Source of the DNA: Nakamurella sp. PAMC28650
GTDB taxonomy: Bacteria > Actinomycetota > Actinomycetes > Mycobacteriales > Nakamurellaceae
Assembly (NCBI RefSeq): GCF_014303395.1
Contig: NZ_CP060298.1
Coordinates: 5,537,001 to 5,601,000 of the forward strand
Length of the DNA: 64,000 bases
Direction of reading: 5' to 3'
The notes under the pieces were generated by a model. It saw only the letters and a program-made list of their open reading frames with translations, searched no databases and was not told the DNA's origin. A program made the translations under genes and the position numbers. Positions 9,013 through 17,823 of the stretch are shown here, piece by piece (position 1 is the first letter of the stretch; each line of letters begins with the position of its first letter).

Positions 9013-9837
9013 ATGGCCTCCGGCCCCGTCCACCGTGACGCCGCTGCGCCCGGGTCACCCGCGCCCCGCTCACCGGCGCCCGGATCACAGACCTCCCGCC
9101 CGCCGGCCCCCCGATCGCACGCCCCCCGATCACACCTGGTCCAGCTGATCCGCAGCTCCGTGCCCCCGATTCATCGTGGTGGCCGGCCCATCGTGCTGGG
9201 CGCGCTGGCCGGTTCGCTCGGACTCAGGCTCGTGTTGCGGACGGTCGGGCTCCGGCGGTTCGGCTCGCTGATCGGACGCATCGGGCTCACCGGCACCGCT
9301 GCGTCCGCCCTGTTCTTCCGCGCGCCCCACCGGGTCACCCCGACGGATACGTCCCTGGTGATGGCTCCGGCGGACGGTCTGATCTCGCTGATCGAGCCGG
9401 CCGTGCCCCCGGCGGAGCTGGGCCTGAGCGACGAACCCCGACTCCGGGTGTCGATCTTCCTGTCCGTCCTCGACGTCCACGTCCAGCGGATCCCGGTGGG
9501 CGGCGTCATCACCAGAGCGGCGTACCGGGCCGGCAAATTCCTCTCCGCCGACCTCGACAAGGCCTCCGAGGTGAACGAGCGGAACTCGCTGGTGATCTCC
9601 AGCACGCACGGCGAGCAGGTGATCGTCACCCAGATCGCCGGCTTGATCGCGCGCCGGATCGTCTGCGATCTCGGGGCCGGTGCGCCGGTCCTCGCCGGTG
9701 CCACCTACGGCCTGATCCGCTTCGGGTCCCGCGTCGACACCTACCTGCCACCGGGATCCACCCTGGAAGTTCTCCTCGGGCAGCGGACCATCGGCGGTGA
9801 GACGGTGCTGGCGAAGCTGCCCACCGTCGCTTCCTGA
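9013..9837 (+). CDS. psd: Phosphatidylserine decarboxylase proenzyme
   Basis: Makes phosphatidylethanolamine from phosphatidylserine. The core matches the short actinobacterial/archaeal-type Psd: MAPADGLI, FLSVLDVHVQRIPV (His near the active site), ERNSLVI, and FGSRVD, the Gly-Ser self-cleavage site that yields the pyruvoyl group. The first roughly 40 residues are Pro/Ser/Ala-rich low complexity, so the start is uncertain: ATG 9013 is used, but GTG 8947 or 8983 are possible. It is followed 28 bp later by pssA, the preceding step of the pathway. A hydrophobic stretch near residues 55-75 suggests membrane association. Confidence 0.9.
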   Translation: MASGPVHRDAAAPGSPAPRSPAPGSQTSRPPAPRSHAPRSHLVQLIRSSVPPIHRGGRPIVLGALAGSLGLRLVLRTVGLRRFGSLIGRIGLTGTAASALFFRAPHRVTPTDTSLVMAPADGLISLIEPAVPPAELGLSDEPRLRVSIFLSVLDVHVQRIPVGGVITRAAYRAGKFLSADLDKASEVNERNSLVISSTHGEQVIVTQIAGLIARRIVCDLGAGAPVLAGATYGLIRFGSRVDTYLPPGSTLEVLLGQRTIGGETVLAKLPTVAS

Positions 9838-9865
9838 TGCTCACCACCGGCGCGGATCGGACCTG

Positions 9866-10798
9866 ATGGCCACCGTCCCGGGTGTGCGCTTCCTGCCGAA
9901 CGCGATCACCGTGCTCGCGCTGTGCTCGGGCCTGTCCAGCGTAGCCTTCGCCCTCCGCGGACCGCCGCAGTGGTTCCCGGCCATCGTCGCGATCGGCATC
10001 GCCGCGATCCTGGATTCACTCGACGGGCCGGCCGCCCGGCTGCTCAATTCGACCAGCCGGATCGGGGCTGAGCTGGATTCGCTGTCGGACCTGGTGTCGT
10101 TCGGTGTGGCACCGGCGATGGTGCTCTACGTGTGGAAGTTCAAGAACGAACACTCCATCGGCTACGAGTGGGTGATCTGCCTGCTCTTCGTGGTCTGCAT
10201 GGCACTGCGGCTGGCCAGGTTCAACTCGGTGCTGGAGGACAGCACACCCAAGCCCTACGCGAAGGAATTCTTCACCGGGATCCCAGCCCCCGCCGGTGGT
10301 CTGCTGGCCCTGGTCCCGCTGCTGCTGTTCATCCGGCTCGACGACGGGTTCTGGACCGAGCAGTGGGTGGTGTCCGCCTGGGTGGTGCTGATCGCCTCCC
10401 TGGCCGTCTCGAGACTCCCGTCGCTGGCACTGAAGTCGATGCGGGTACCGCAGCGGTTGATCGTTCCACTGCTGGTGCTGCTGGTGGTGGTGGTCGCGCT
10501 GGAGTTCTACGAGCCGCAGCTCGTGCTGGCCATCGGCCTCGGGCTGTACCTGCTCCATCTGCCCTACGCGAGCTGGAAGTTCCAGTACCTCAAACGTCAT
10601 CCGGAGCTCTGGATGGACGAGCGGTCGGCCCGCATCTCCCGCTCCTCGAGCCGGCGGATCCGGCTGTCGGTCCGCATGCCCCGACGTCGCCGGGTCGCCG
10701 GCCGTGCTCCTGACGGGACCCCGTTGCCGCCGGCCAGGCGCCGGGGCGCGATCAACCAGGTGCGGGGCCGTGTACAGGAGCGCCGCCGACTCCGCTGA
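9866..10798 (+). CDS. pssA: CDP-diacylglycerol-serine O-phosphatidyltransferase
   Basis: 310-aa integral membrane enzyme making phosphatidylserine from CDP-diacylglycerol and serine. The CDP-alcohol phosphotransferase signature DG(x2)AR(x8)G(x3)D(x3)D is complete: DGPAAR, then GAELDSLSD (residues about 51-73). Several hydrophobic helices follow (LLALVPLLLFIRL, IVPLLVLLVVVVALEF). The C-terminal 50 residues are Arg-rich and cytosolic. Together with psd it forms the PS to PE branch, probably co-transcribed. The gene ends 9 bp from the convergent DUF3263 gene. Confidence 0.94.
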   Translation: MATVPGVRFLPNAITVLALCSGLSSVAFALRGPPQWFPAIVAIGIAAILDSLDGPAARLLNSTSRIGAELDSLSDLVSFGVAPAMVLYVWKFKNEHSIGYEWVICLLFVVCMALRLARFNSVLEDSTPKPYAKEFFTGIPAPAGGLLALVPLLLFIRLDDGFWTEQWVVSAWVVLIASLAVSRLPSLALKSMRVPQRLIVPLLVLLVVVVALEFYEPQLVLAIGLGLYLLHLPYASWKFQYLKRHPELWMDERSARISRSSSRRIRLSVRMPRRRRVAGRAPDGTPLPPARRRGAINQVRGRVQERRRLR

Positions 10799-10807
10799 CG
10801 ACCTCGG

Positions 10808-11125
10808 TCAGGCGTCGAACCCGAGACGGCGTGCGGAGCGGGTCTTCTGGCGGGTGGAACGCAGCCGCCGCAGGCGCCGGACCAGCAGCGGATCCTCGGC
10901 CAGCGCGTCCGGATTGTCGATGACGTTGTTCAGCACCTGGTAGTAGCGGGTGGGCGACAGATCGAACATCTCCTTGATCGCCTGCTCCTTGAGGCCGGCG
11001 TACTGCCACCACTGCCGTTCGAAGGACAGGATGTCGCGATCCCGGCGGGAGAGCCCGTGCGCTTCGACGGCCCCGTCGTCCGCGGCACGGTCGCCGTGCG
11101 CGGGCTGCGCGGCTGCGTTCTCCAT
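10808..11125 (-). CDS. DUF3263 protein, small helix-turn-helix-like
   Basis: 105-aa protein. The core LSRRDRDILSFERQWWQYAGLKEQAIKE is broken here for length; it continues with MFDLSPTRYYQVLNNVID and a basic C-terminal tail. This is the DUF3263 family common in actinobacteria, which looks like a sigma-70 region-4-like HTH (RDxLxFE...ALKExAI...SPxRYYQxLN) and may bind DNA; no function is established to my knowledge. ATG 11125 starts at MENAAAQ; a longer frame upstream is not supported by the family. Confidence 0.85.
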   Translation of the reverse strand: MENAAAQPAHGDRAADDGAVEAHGLSRRDRDILSFERQWWQYAGLKEQAIKEMFDLSPTRYYQVLNNVIDNPDALAEDPLLVRRLRRLRSTRQKTRSARRLGFDA

Positions 11126-11580
11126 CAGGTCCTCCCGGTAGGACTCCCGGCGATGCAGACCGGGAATCACACGCTTGTCATTCGGTCTCCCATGGTGGCA
11201 CGCCCTGCGCAGTCGGGTCCAGCGCATCCGGCGTGTCAGCCGGTCGGCTCGCCGCAGCGCGGTGGACAGCTACCTCACCAGTAGCCATTCGTCACACACA
11301 CCACAGCCGTACCAGAGTCGGTGCGCTCCGGTCGCTGGCCCCAACCGGGTCGGCCGCCACGACCGGCGACGGGTCCCGTCCGGGCGACCGGGCACGGGGC
11401 CGCCCGCGACGGGCAGCGGCGCGATCCCCGGCCGGGCGGGCAGGGCGCCGTGCGGACGGGGCGCCGGGCGGGCAGGGCACCGGGCGGGGCAGGGCGCCGT
11501 GCGGACGGGGCGATCCCCTGGAACCATGGGCGCATGGTGGGCTGCGACACGATGTCCCCGAGGCGCGATGGAGGGTTCAG
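11126..11580. other. 455-bp intergenic region with GC-rich direct repeats
   Basis: Divergent promoter region between the DUF3263 gene and gntR. It contains a 24-bp direct repeat beginning GCAGGGCGCCGTGCGG at 11440-11463 and 11489-11512, inside an almost pure G/C stretch rich in GGGCGGGCAGGGC. Overlapping frames read Arg/Pro-rich nonsense and I call no gene. No operator of the GGTCTAGACC type is seen here. Confidence 0.55.
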
Positions 11581-12357
11581 ATGAGCGCAGCACTGTTCGC
11601 CGGCGATGCAGCGCTGGTCCGCCAACCGGGAGTTGCTGTGCACCAACAGATCGAACGGTGGTTCCTGGACGCTCTCGGTGCGCATCAGCTGGCCCCCGGG
11701 GATCGGCTGCCCCCGGAGACCGAAGTGGCCAGATACTTCGGCGTGAGCCGGATGACGTTGCGGCAGGCCCTGTCCCGCCTGTCCTCCCGAGGTGTCCTGG
11801 AACGGATCCCCGGACGGTCCGGCGGCACGTTCATCGTCGAACCCACCATCGAGTGCGATGTCACCGGACTGACCGGGTTCACCGAGCAGCTGCGGCGCGC
11901 CGACATCAAGGCCAGCGCGAGGGTGATCCTCGCGCGGACCGTGCCGGCCCCCCGTCAGGTGGCTGCTGCGCTCGCGGTCGACCGGCAGTCCCCGGTGCAC
12001 GAGGTCGTCCGGGTCAGACTGGCCGGCCGGGTTCCGCTCGCGCTCGAACGGTCCTGGTTCCCGTCGGCCGTGTTTCCGGACCTGCTGCGGCAGCGGCTCA
12101 CCGGCTCGCTGTACCAACTGCTCGCCCGGCGTTACCAGCAGCGCCCGACCACCGCCCTGGAATACCTGGAACCGGCCTCGGCCACCATCGAGCAGGCGGG
12201 CCTGCTGGACGTTTCCCCCGGTGCTGCGGTGATGCGGATCGAACGCACCGCGCACACGGCCACCGGGCTGGCCGTCGAATACGCGACGGACCTGTTCCGC
12301 CCCGACCGGATCCGCATCTCCGTGCGCAGCAACTGGCATCAGGACCCGGCGGGTTGA
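11581..12357 (+). CDS. GntR/HutC-family transcriptional regulator
   Basis: 258-aa regulator. Winged HTH at residues about 20-85 (LAPGDRLPPETEVARYFGVSRMTLRQALSRL is split by family pattern; the wing is GVLERIPGRSGGTFI). A UTRA ligand domain occupies about 95-250 (ARVILARTVPAPRQVA, VVRVRLAGRVPLALERSWFP, LEYLEPASA, AVMRIERTAHTATGLAVEYA). HutC-subfamily members such as DasR/NagR bind palindromes close to GGTCTAGACC (established). Two exact copies of that core lie 2.6-2.8 kb away, in the divergent region at 14920-15224, so this protein is the likely regulator of the amine locus (inference). It is convergent with the FAD/GcvT gene. Confidence 0.92.
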   Translation: MSAALFAGDAALVRQPGVAVHQQIERWFLDALGAHQLAPGDRLPPETEVARYFGVSRMTLRQALSRLSSRGVLERIPGRSGGTFIVEPTIECDVTGLTGFTEQLRRADIKASARVILARTVPAPRQVAAALAVDRQSPVHEVVRVRLAGRVPLALERSWFPSAVFPDLLRQRLTGSLYQLLARRYQQRPTTALEYLEPASATIEQAGLLDVSPGAAVMRIERTAHTATGLAVEYATDLFRPDRIRISVRSNWHQDPAG

Positions 12358-12361
12358 GCAA

Positions 12362-12405
12362 GCCGTCCCCGAGTCAGCCATCCTCGAGTCAGCCGTCCCC
12401 GACCA
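12362..12405. repeat. 15-bp tandem repeat just after the gntR stop
   Basis: Three units of 15, 15 and 14 bp (GCCGTCCCCGAGTCA, GCCATCCTCGAGTCA, GCCGTCCCCGACCA) start four bases after the TGA of gntR. A short CCACG/CGTGG hairpin overlaps the end of the last unit and could help terminate transcription from either convergent gene. Confidence 0.7.
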
Positions 12406-12438
12406 CGAAAAGGCGTGGCCGGCGGATCGAACGGTGAC

Positions 12439-14919
12439 TCACGCCCTGATCTGCGCGCCCGACGGGTCGTAGAGGACGTCATCGGCGACCAGTCCGCCGA
12501 CCCACTCGCCGAAGATGTCCACCTCGAGCTGCGTGCCGGGTGCCCAGGCCCCGCTCGGGAGGTAGGCGAAGGCGATCGACTTCCCGACCGTGTAGCCGAA
12601 GCCGCCGGAGGTGACCCGGCCGACCAGGTGGCCGGCGACCCGCACCGGCTCGCCACCGAGCACCACCATGGCCGGGTCGTCGAGCGTGAGGCAGCAGAGC
12701 TTCCGCGTCAGACCCGCATCCCGGCGGACCGACAGCGCCTCGAGGCCGAGAAATCCGCCGGGCTTGTCCCAGTCGATGCAGAAGCCGAGGCCCGCGGCCA
12801 GCGGGTCGGTCTCTCCGGTGACGTCGGAACCCCAGACGCGGTAGGCCTTCTCCAGTCGCAGACTCTCGATCGCCCGATACCCGGCGGCCACCACGCCGAA
12901 TTGCTCGCCCGCCGCCCAGAGCAGCTCCCAGAGTGCTGCGCCGTATTCCACGGGTGCGTACAGCTCCCAGCCCAGCTCACCGACGAACGTGACGCGCTGG
13001 GCACGCAGCGGGATGTCGCCCACCGGTATCTCCTGCGACGTCATGAAGCCGAAGGCCCGACCGCTCAGATCCGCGGGTGTCAGCTGGGCGAGCAGGTCCC
13101 GGGCACGTGGGCCCCAGACGGCGAAACACACGTACTGGCCGGTCACGTCGGTGACCTGCACGTCGTAGCCGCCGGCCCTGGCCTGCCGCCGCAGCCAGGC
13201 CCCGTCGCGCGAGCCGAAGGCGGTGCCGGTCACCACCCAGAACGACTCGGGGCCGAGCCTGGTCACCGTGACGTCCGCCTCGATACCACCACGACGATTC
13301 AGCATCTGGGTGTAGGTGACGCGTCCGACCCCTCGGGCGACCTTGTTGTCGCACACCCACTCCAGGAATCCGGCGGCATCGGGGCCGGTGACGCTGATCT
13401 TGGCGAACGAGGACTCGTCGAACATCGCCACCGCCTCGCGGGCCGCGCGGTGTTCGACCGACACCGCGGGCGAGAAGTGGTGGCCGGCCCACCCGTTCGG
13501 CTTCGTCCCGGGGTCACCGCCGGCGGCGTTTCCACCGTAGAAGTTCACTCTCTCCCAGCCGCTCTTCTCGCCGAAGACGGCGCCGTGCTCCGTGTGCCAC
13601 CCGAAGGCAGGCGATCTGCGCAGGGGACGTGCCGCGAGCCGCTCGTCGCCGGGATACTTGATGTCGTAGTAGGTCTGGTAGTTCTCCAGCACCCGCTTCA
13701 GCGTGTACGACGGTGAGCTGTACTGACGTCCGAAACGGTTGATGTCCATGTGGGCCACCTCCATGGACGGCTCCCCGGAGACGATCCATTCGGCCATCAA
13801 CCTGCCGACCCCACCGGCGCCGGCGATGCCGTGGGCGCAGAATCCGGCCGAGACGAAGAACCCGTCGATCTCCGTCTGACCGAGACAGAATTCGTTGTCA
13901 GGGGTGAACGCCTCCGGTCCGTTGATCAGCCGCCTGATCCGGGCATCGGCCATGGCCGGCACCCGGATCGCCGAGTTGTCGGCGATCTCGGCGAATCTCT
14001 CCCAGTCGTCCGGCAGCAGTTTGGCGTTGAAATCCGAGGGAACCGCGTCGTAGTGCGTGAGGTCCGCGGTGAAGGGCAACGCATTCCGTTCGTACCCGCC
14101 CATCAGGAGCCCGCGGCCCTCCTGCCGGTAGTAGACCAGCAGATCCGGGTCGCGCAGGCTCGGCAGGATCTGCCCGCCAGGTTCGGGCATTCCGGCCATC
14201 GGCTCGGTCACGACGTACTGGTGGGACATCGGCACCAGCGGGATCCTGATCCCGGCGAGCCGACCGATCTCGGCCGCATGGATACCGCCGCAGTTGACGA
14301 CGATCTCGGCCTCGATGCTCCCCCGGTCGGTGCGCACCCCGGTCACCCTGCCCCGATCGACGTCGATGCCCAGGACCCGGGTGTGCTGGGCGATCACGAC
14401 GCCGCCGGCCCTGGCCCCCGCCGCCAGCGAGTAGCAGAGCTGGGAGGGATCGATCTGGCCGTCGGAGGGCAGGTAGACACCACCGAGCACACCCTCCGCG
14501 CTCATCAGCGGGAACATCTCGAGCGCCTTGGCGGTCGAGATCTCCTCCATCGGCAACCCGAAGACTCTGGCCCAGGCCAACTGTCGACGTAGCTCCTGGA
14601 GCCGTGCGGGGCTGGAGGCCAGCCGGATGCTCCCACTCTCCACCCAGCTCGGCGGTGCCTGCGACCGCTGCAGCTCGCGGTAGAGGTCGACGGAGTACAT
14701 GTTCATCCGGGTCAGGGTCGGGTCCGAGCGCAACTGACCGACCAGGCCGGCGGAATGGAACGTGGAGCCGCTGGTCAGTTCGTCACGATCCAGCAGGACC
14801 ACTTCATGCTCACCCATCCCGGCCAGGTGATAGGCGATGCTGGCGCCACCGATGCCACCGCCGATGATCACTATCCTGGCTCGCGACGGCACGCCGTCGC
14901 CCGCCGGCTCGGCACTCAC
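12439..14919 (-). CDS. FAD-dependent oxidase fused to GcvT domain (dimethylglycine/sarcosine dehydrogenase-like)
   Basis: About 826 aa. N-terminal DAO-type FAD domain: IVIIGGGIGGASIAYHL, ELTSGSTFHSAGLVG (the His corresponds to the covalent-FAD position in dimethylglycine dehydrogenase), EIVVNCGGIHAAEIGRLAG. C-terminal half is a glycine-cleavage T-protein module binding tetrahydrofolate (GWERVNFYGG, VGELGWELYAPVEY, YRAIESLRLEKAYRVWG). Such enzymes N-demethylate dimethylglycine or sarcosine, passing the one-carbon unit to folate. GTG 14919 begins just before the FAD motif; ATG 14979 is an alternative but would leave the operator only 10 bp upstream. Transcribed divergently from the kinase/permease/ligase genes. 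Confidence 0.88.
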   Translation of the reverse strand: MSAEPAGDGVPSRARIVIIGGGIGGASIAYHLAGMGEHEVVLLDRDELTSGSTFHSAGLVGQLRSDPTLTRMNMYSVDLYRELQRSQAPPSWVESGSIRLASSPARLQELRRQLAWARVFGLPMEEISTAKALEMFPLMSAEGVLGGVYLPSDGQIDPSQLCYSLAAGARAGGVVIAQHTRVLGIDVDRGRVTGVRTDRGSIEAEIVVNCGGIHAAEIGRLAGIRIPLVPMSHQYVVTEPMAGMPEPGGQILPSLRDPDLLVYYRQEGRGLLMGGYERNALPFTADLTHYDAVPSDFNAKLLPDDWERFAEIADNSAIRVPAMADARIRRLINGPEAFTPDNEFCLGQTEIDGFFVSAGFCAHGIAGAGGVGRLMAEWIVSGEPSMEVAHMDINRFGRQYSSPSYTLKRVLENYQTYYDIKYPGDERLAARPLRRSPAFGWHTEHGAVFGEKSGWERVNFYGGNAAGGDPGTKPNGWAGHHFSPAVSVEHRAAREAVAMFDESSFAKISVTGPDAAGFLEWVCDNKVARGVGRVTYTQMLNRRGGIEADVTVTRLGPESFWVVTGTAFGSRDGAWLRRQARAGGYDVQVTDVTGQYVCFAVWGPRARDLLAQLTPADLSGRAFGFMTSQEIPVGDIPLRAQRVTFVGELGWELYAPVEYGAALWELLWAAGEQFGVVAAGYRAIESLRLEKAYRVWGSDVTGETDPLAAGLGFCIDWDKPGGFLGLEALSVRRDAGLTRKLCCLTLDDPAMVVLGGEPVRVAGHLVGRVTSGGFGYTVGKSIAFAYLPSGAWAPGTQLEVDIFGEWVGGLVADDVLYDPSGAQIRA

Positions 14920-14989
14920 CCTGATCGTCCTCCCACTCTGCCCGACCGCCGTGTCCAGACGTGCCCACGCTAGCGCCACGGCGCCAAAC

Positions 14990-14999
14990 GGTCTAGACC
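14990..14999. promoter_or_regulatory. Putative GntR/HutC operator 1
   Basis: Perfect 10-bp palindrome GGTCTAGACC, identical to the core of DasR/NagR-type sites. It lies 70 bp upstream of the GTG of the FAD/GcvT gene in the 305-bp divergent region. Binding is inferred. Confidence 0.6.
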
Positions 15000-15015
15000 T
15001 TTCCTACCGCACACC

Positions 15016-15126
15016 ACGACGAAATCCGTCGCGAGCAGCTGACGGACCACTCGCGGCCCACGGCAGCCAGGCTGCTATGCATGAATCGCAACGGCCGCGC
15101 TGCATCGGGTCTGCGGATTTCGTCGT
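15016..15126. promoter_or_regulatory. 13-bp inverted repeat nested between the two operators
   Basis: ACGACGAAATCCG at 15016-15028 recurs as its exact reverse complement at 15114-15126. With the two GGTCTAGACC sites outside it, the divergent region is roughly symmetrical. A second regulator binding both promoters, or duplication of one promoter, would explain it. The rest of 14920-15224 shows no gene. Confidence 0.5.
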
Positions 15127-15154
15127 CCGCCGGACGCACCACCCACGGGGCTCC

Positions 15155-15164
15155 GGTCTAGACC
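15155..15164. promoter_or_regulatory. Putative GntR/HutC operator 2
   Basis: Second perfect GGTCTAGACC palindrome, 60 bp upstream of the TTG start of the kinase-like gene. Two identical 10-mers within 175 bp, and none seen elsewhere in the window, argue against chance. Confidence 0.6.
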
Positions 15165-15224
15165 GTACGGCCCCTTCTGTCCTACCATCTCGATCTGAGT
15201 TGCCCGTGATCCGGAGGTGTCCGC

Positions 15225-16214
15225 TTGCTCAGTGAGTCCTCGGACATCTTCGCGTTGACCGTCAGCGAGCGCCTTGACATGGTCGCCGCCCTGCGGGATC
15301 CGAACCGTCTCGTCGAACCGCTGCCGGGCGGCCTGACCAACGAGAACTTCAAGGTCACCACGGCCACCGGCACCTACGTCGCACGCCTTTCCCGCCCGTC
15401 GTCGCATCTGCTGGGCATCGATCGGGACGGCGAGTACCGGAACTCTCTGGCCGCGGCCGATTCCGGGGTCGCACCGGCCGTCGTGGCCTATGCCCCGGAG
15501 GCCGCGGTGCTGAGCATCGAGTGGCTGGAAGGGCGGACGCTCACCGCCGCGGATCTCGGCTCGACGGAGGTTCTGCGCTCGGTCGCGGAGTCCTGCCGGG
15601 CGTTGCACTCCGGGCCGAGTTTCAGTGCGGATTTCGACATGTTCGACGTCTCGAACCGATACCTGGACACGATCATGGCCCGCGGCTTCCGGTTACCAGA
15701 TCGCTACCTCGATTTCACGCCGGCGTGGGATCGGATCCGTACGGTGCTCTCCATGGACGCTCCCGCTGCCGTACCGTGCCACAACGACCTGCTGGCTGCG
15801 AACTTCATCGACGACGGCGCGCGCCTGTGGTTGATCGACTACGAGTACGCCGGCAACAACGACCCCTGTTTCGAACTCGGCAACATGTGGAGCGAAGCCA
15901 ATCTCGGGGACGCCGAACTCGTTGTGCTGGTGGACTTCTACTACGGCGAGCACCGACCGGACATGGTCGCGCGAGCGCGGCTGCAGGCGCTGGTCTCCCA
16001 GTACGGCTGGACGCTGTGGGGCGCCATCCAGCAGTCGGTGAGCAGCCTGGATTTCGACTTCTGGGCGTGGTCCATGGAGAAGTACGAACGCGCCGTGAGC
16101 ACCTTCGAAGGACCGCATTTCGCGGATCTGCTCGGCGCCGTGGCCACCGGCCCGCGAACCGCACCGACCGCCACCGAATTCCGCTCCACCACCGAGAAGG
16201 AGAAAAGCCAGTGA
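15225..16214 (+). CDS. Choline/ethanolamine kinase-like phosphotransferase
   Basis: 329-aa APH/ChoK-fold kinase. Marks: LPGGLTNENFKV near residue 30 (nucleotide loop), YVARLSRPSS, catalytic loop CHNDLLAANFI near residue 185, and metal-binding LIDYEYAGNNDPCFELGN. The LTNENFKV and DYEYAGNND patterns point to the choline/ethanolamine kinase and LicA branch; the substrate is inferred. The start is TTG 15225, preceded by a good GGAGG nine bases upstream. The TGA overlaps the GTG of the permease gene (GTGA), so the two are translationally coupled. First gene of the rightward amine locus. Confidence 0.85.
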   Translation: MLSESSDIFALTVSERLDMVAALRDPNRLVEPLPGGLTNENFKVTTATGTYVARLSRPSSHLLGIDRDGEYRNSLAAADSGVAPAVVAYAPEAAVLSIEWLEGRTLTAADLGSTEVLRSVAESCRALHSGPSFSADFDMFDVSNRYLDTIMARGFRLPDRYLDFTPAWDRIRTVLSMDAPAAVPCHNDLLAANFIDDGARLWLIDYEYAGNNDPCFELGNMWSEANLGDAELVVLVDFYYGEHRPDMVARARLQALVSQYGWTLWGAIQQSVSSLDFDFWAWSMEKYERAVSTFEGPHFADLLGAVATGPRTAPTATEFRSTTEKEKSQ

Positions 16215-17815
16215 CAGCTACACCCGAACTGAGTGACGACGAGAAACAACTCGCCGAACTCGGCTACACCCAGGAGCTGAACAGATCCTGGTCCGGCTTC
16301 TCCAACTTCGCGATCTCGTTCTCCATCATCTCGATCCTGGCGGGGTGTTTCACCTCCTTCGGCCTGGGCTGGAACGACGGTGGCCCGGCGGCCATCGCCT
16401 GGGGCTGGCCGATCGTCGCGGCGTTCATCCTGATCATCGGCGTCTGCATGTCCGAGTTGGTCTCGGCCTACCCGACGTCCGGCGGCATCTACTGGTGGGC
16501 CAGCAAACTCGGTGGACCGAAGGCGGGTTACTACACCGGCTGGCTCAACCTGATCGGTCTGATCGCGATCGTCGCCTCCGTCGCCTACGGCTGCGCCACC
16601 TTCCTCGACCTGACGCTGGGGACCTTCAGCGCCAGTTGGCTGGCCGGCTACAGCCTCACCAGGGTGTTCATCATCTTCCTGATCATCCTGGCGGTCTCGG
16701 CCCTGATCAACATCTTCTCGAGTCACCTGCTGGCCGTGATCAACAACGTCTCGGTGTGGTGGCACGTGTTCGGCGCGGCCGCGGTGGTGCTGATTCTGAT
16801 CATCGTGCCCAAGCAGCATGCCAGCCTGCACGACGTCTTCGCCAAGACGATCAACAACACCGGCATCTTCTCCGGCGCGACCAGCGGAGTCAGCTGGCTG
16901 TTCTTCGTCCTGCCGATCTCGGCGATCCTGACGCAGTACACGATCACCGGGTACGACGCCTCGGCCCACCTGTCCGAGGAGACGAAAGGCGCCTCCAACG
17001 CCGCCGCCAAGGGCATCTGGCAGTCGATCCTCTACTCGGCCATCGGCGGCTGGGTGCTCCTGGTGGTCTTCCTGTTCGCCGTCCCGTCGACGTCGCCGGA
17101 CGGAAAGATGTCCGGCAGCGATTTCGTATCTGCCAACGGTGGCGGTGTCTACAACATCTTCATCCAGGCCATGAGCTCCAACTGGGTCGGCATCGTGCTG
17201 ATCGTCTCGACCGCCGGTCAGTTCTTCTGCGGTGTGGCCTGTCTGACGAGTTCTTCCCGAATGCTTTTCGCCTTCAGCCGTGACCGGGCGGTCCCCGGCT
17301 GGAAGCTCTGGTCGAAGCTGAACAAGAATCGGGTCCCCGCGAACGGTGTCATCCTCTCGGCCGTGATCGCTGCGCTCATCACGCTTCCGGCCCTGGTGAC
17401 GGTCCTCATCCCGATCAACGGAGCCGACGTGCCGACGCCCATCGCCTTCTTCGCCGTGGTCTCGATCGGGGTGGTCGGCCTCTACCTCGCCTTCGCCATT
17501 CCGATCTACTACCGCTGGAAACAGGGTGCGGCCTTCAAGGTGGGCTCCTGGAACCTCGGGAAGAAATACAAATGGCTGGCTCCGATCGCACTGATCGAGA
17601 TCGTCCTCACTTCGATCATTGCGCTCTTCCCGACATCCCTCGGCGGGATGCCGTGGGATCCGAGCTTCGCCTGGAAATTCGTCAACTACACGCCGCTACT
17701 GGTGGGTGGGGTGCTGATCCTGCTGTGGATCTTCTGGCACGCGAGCGTGAAGAAGTGGTTCACCGGGCCGATCAGGCAGATCGAATCCCCGGTGGAGTTG
17801 ACGAAGCAGCCCTAG
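16211..17815 (+). CDS. APC-family amino acid/amine permease
   Basis: 534-aa polytopic transporter with about 12 hydrophobic helices. N-terminus GYTQELNRSWSGFSNFAISF followed by ELVSAYPTSGGIYWWASKLG is the classic APC helix-1 region of the BAT1/GABA-permease type. ITGYDASAHLSEETKGAS is also characteristic of that group. GTG 16211 overlaps the upstream stop by 4 bp. The neighbours (amine-type ligase, aldehyde dehydrogenase, amidotransferase) suggest uptake of an amine or amino acid such as ethanolamine, putrescine or GABA (inference). Confidence 0.9.
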   Translation: MTATPELSDDEKQLAELGYTQELNRSWSGFSNFAISFSIISILAGCFTSFGLGWNDGGPAAIAWGWPIVAAFILIIGVCMSELVSAYPTSGGIYWWASKLGGPKAGYYTGWLNLIGLIAIVASVAYGCATFLDLTLGTFSASWLAGYSLTRVFIIFLIILAVSALINIFSSHLLAVINNVSVWWHVFGAAAVVLILIIVPKQHASLHDVFAKTINNTGIFSGATSGVSWLFFVLPISAILTQYTITGYDASAHLSEETKGASNAAAKGIWQSILYSAIGGWVLLVVFLFAVPSTSPDGKMSGSDFVSANGGGVYNIFIQAMSSNWVGIVLIVSTAGQFFCGVACLTSSSRMLFAFSRDRAVPGWKLWSKLNKNRVPANGVILSAVIAALITLPALVTVLIPINGADVPTPIAFFAVVSIGVVGLYLAFAIPIYYRWKQGAAFKVGSWNLGKKYKWLAPIALIEIVLTSIIALFPTSLGGMPWDPSFAWKFVNYTPLLVGGVLILLWIFWHASVKKWFTGPIRQIESPVELTKQP

Positions 17816-17823
17816 CTGCGGCC

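Noticed and set aside
12439-14919. Stand-alone glycine cleavage T-protein
   Set aside because: The GcvT module is only the C-terminal half and is fused to a FAD oxidase; no gcvP or gcvH genes are near.
15225-16214. Aminoglycoside resistance phosphotransferase
   Set aside because: The APH fold is shared, but motifs and neighbours fit choline/ethanolamine-type kinases in an amine locus.
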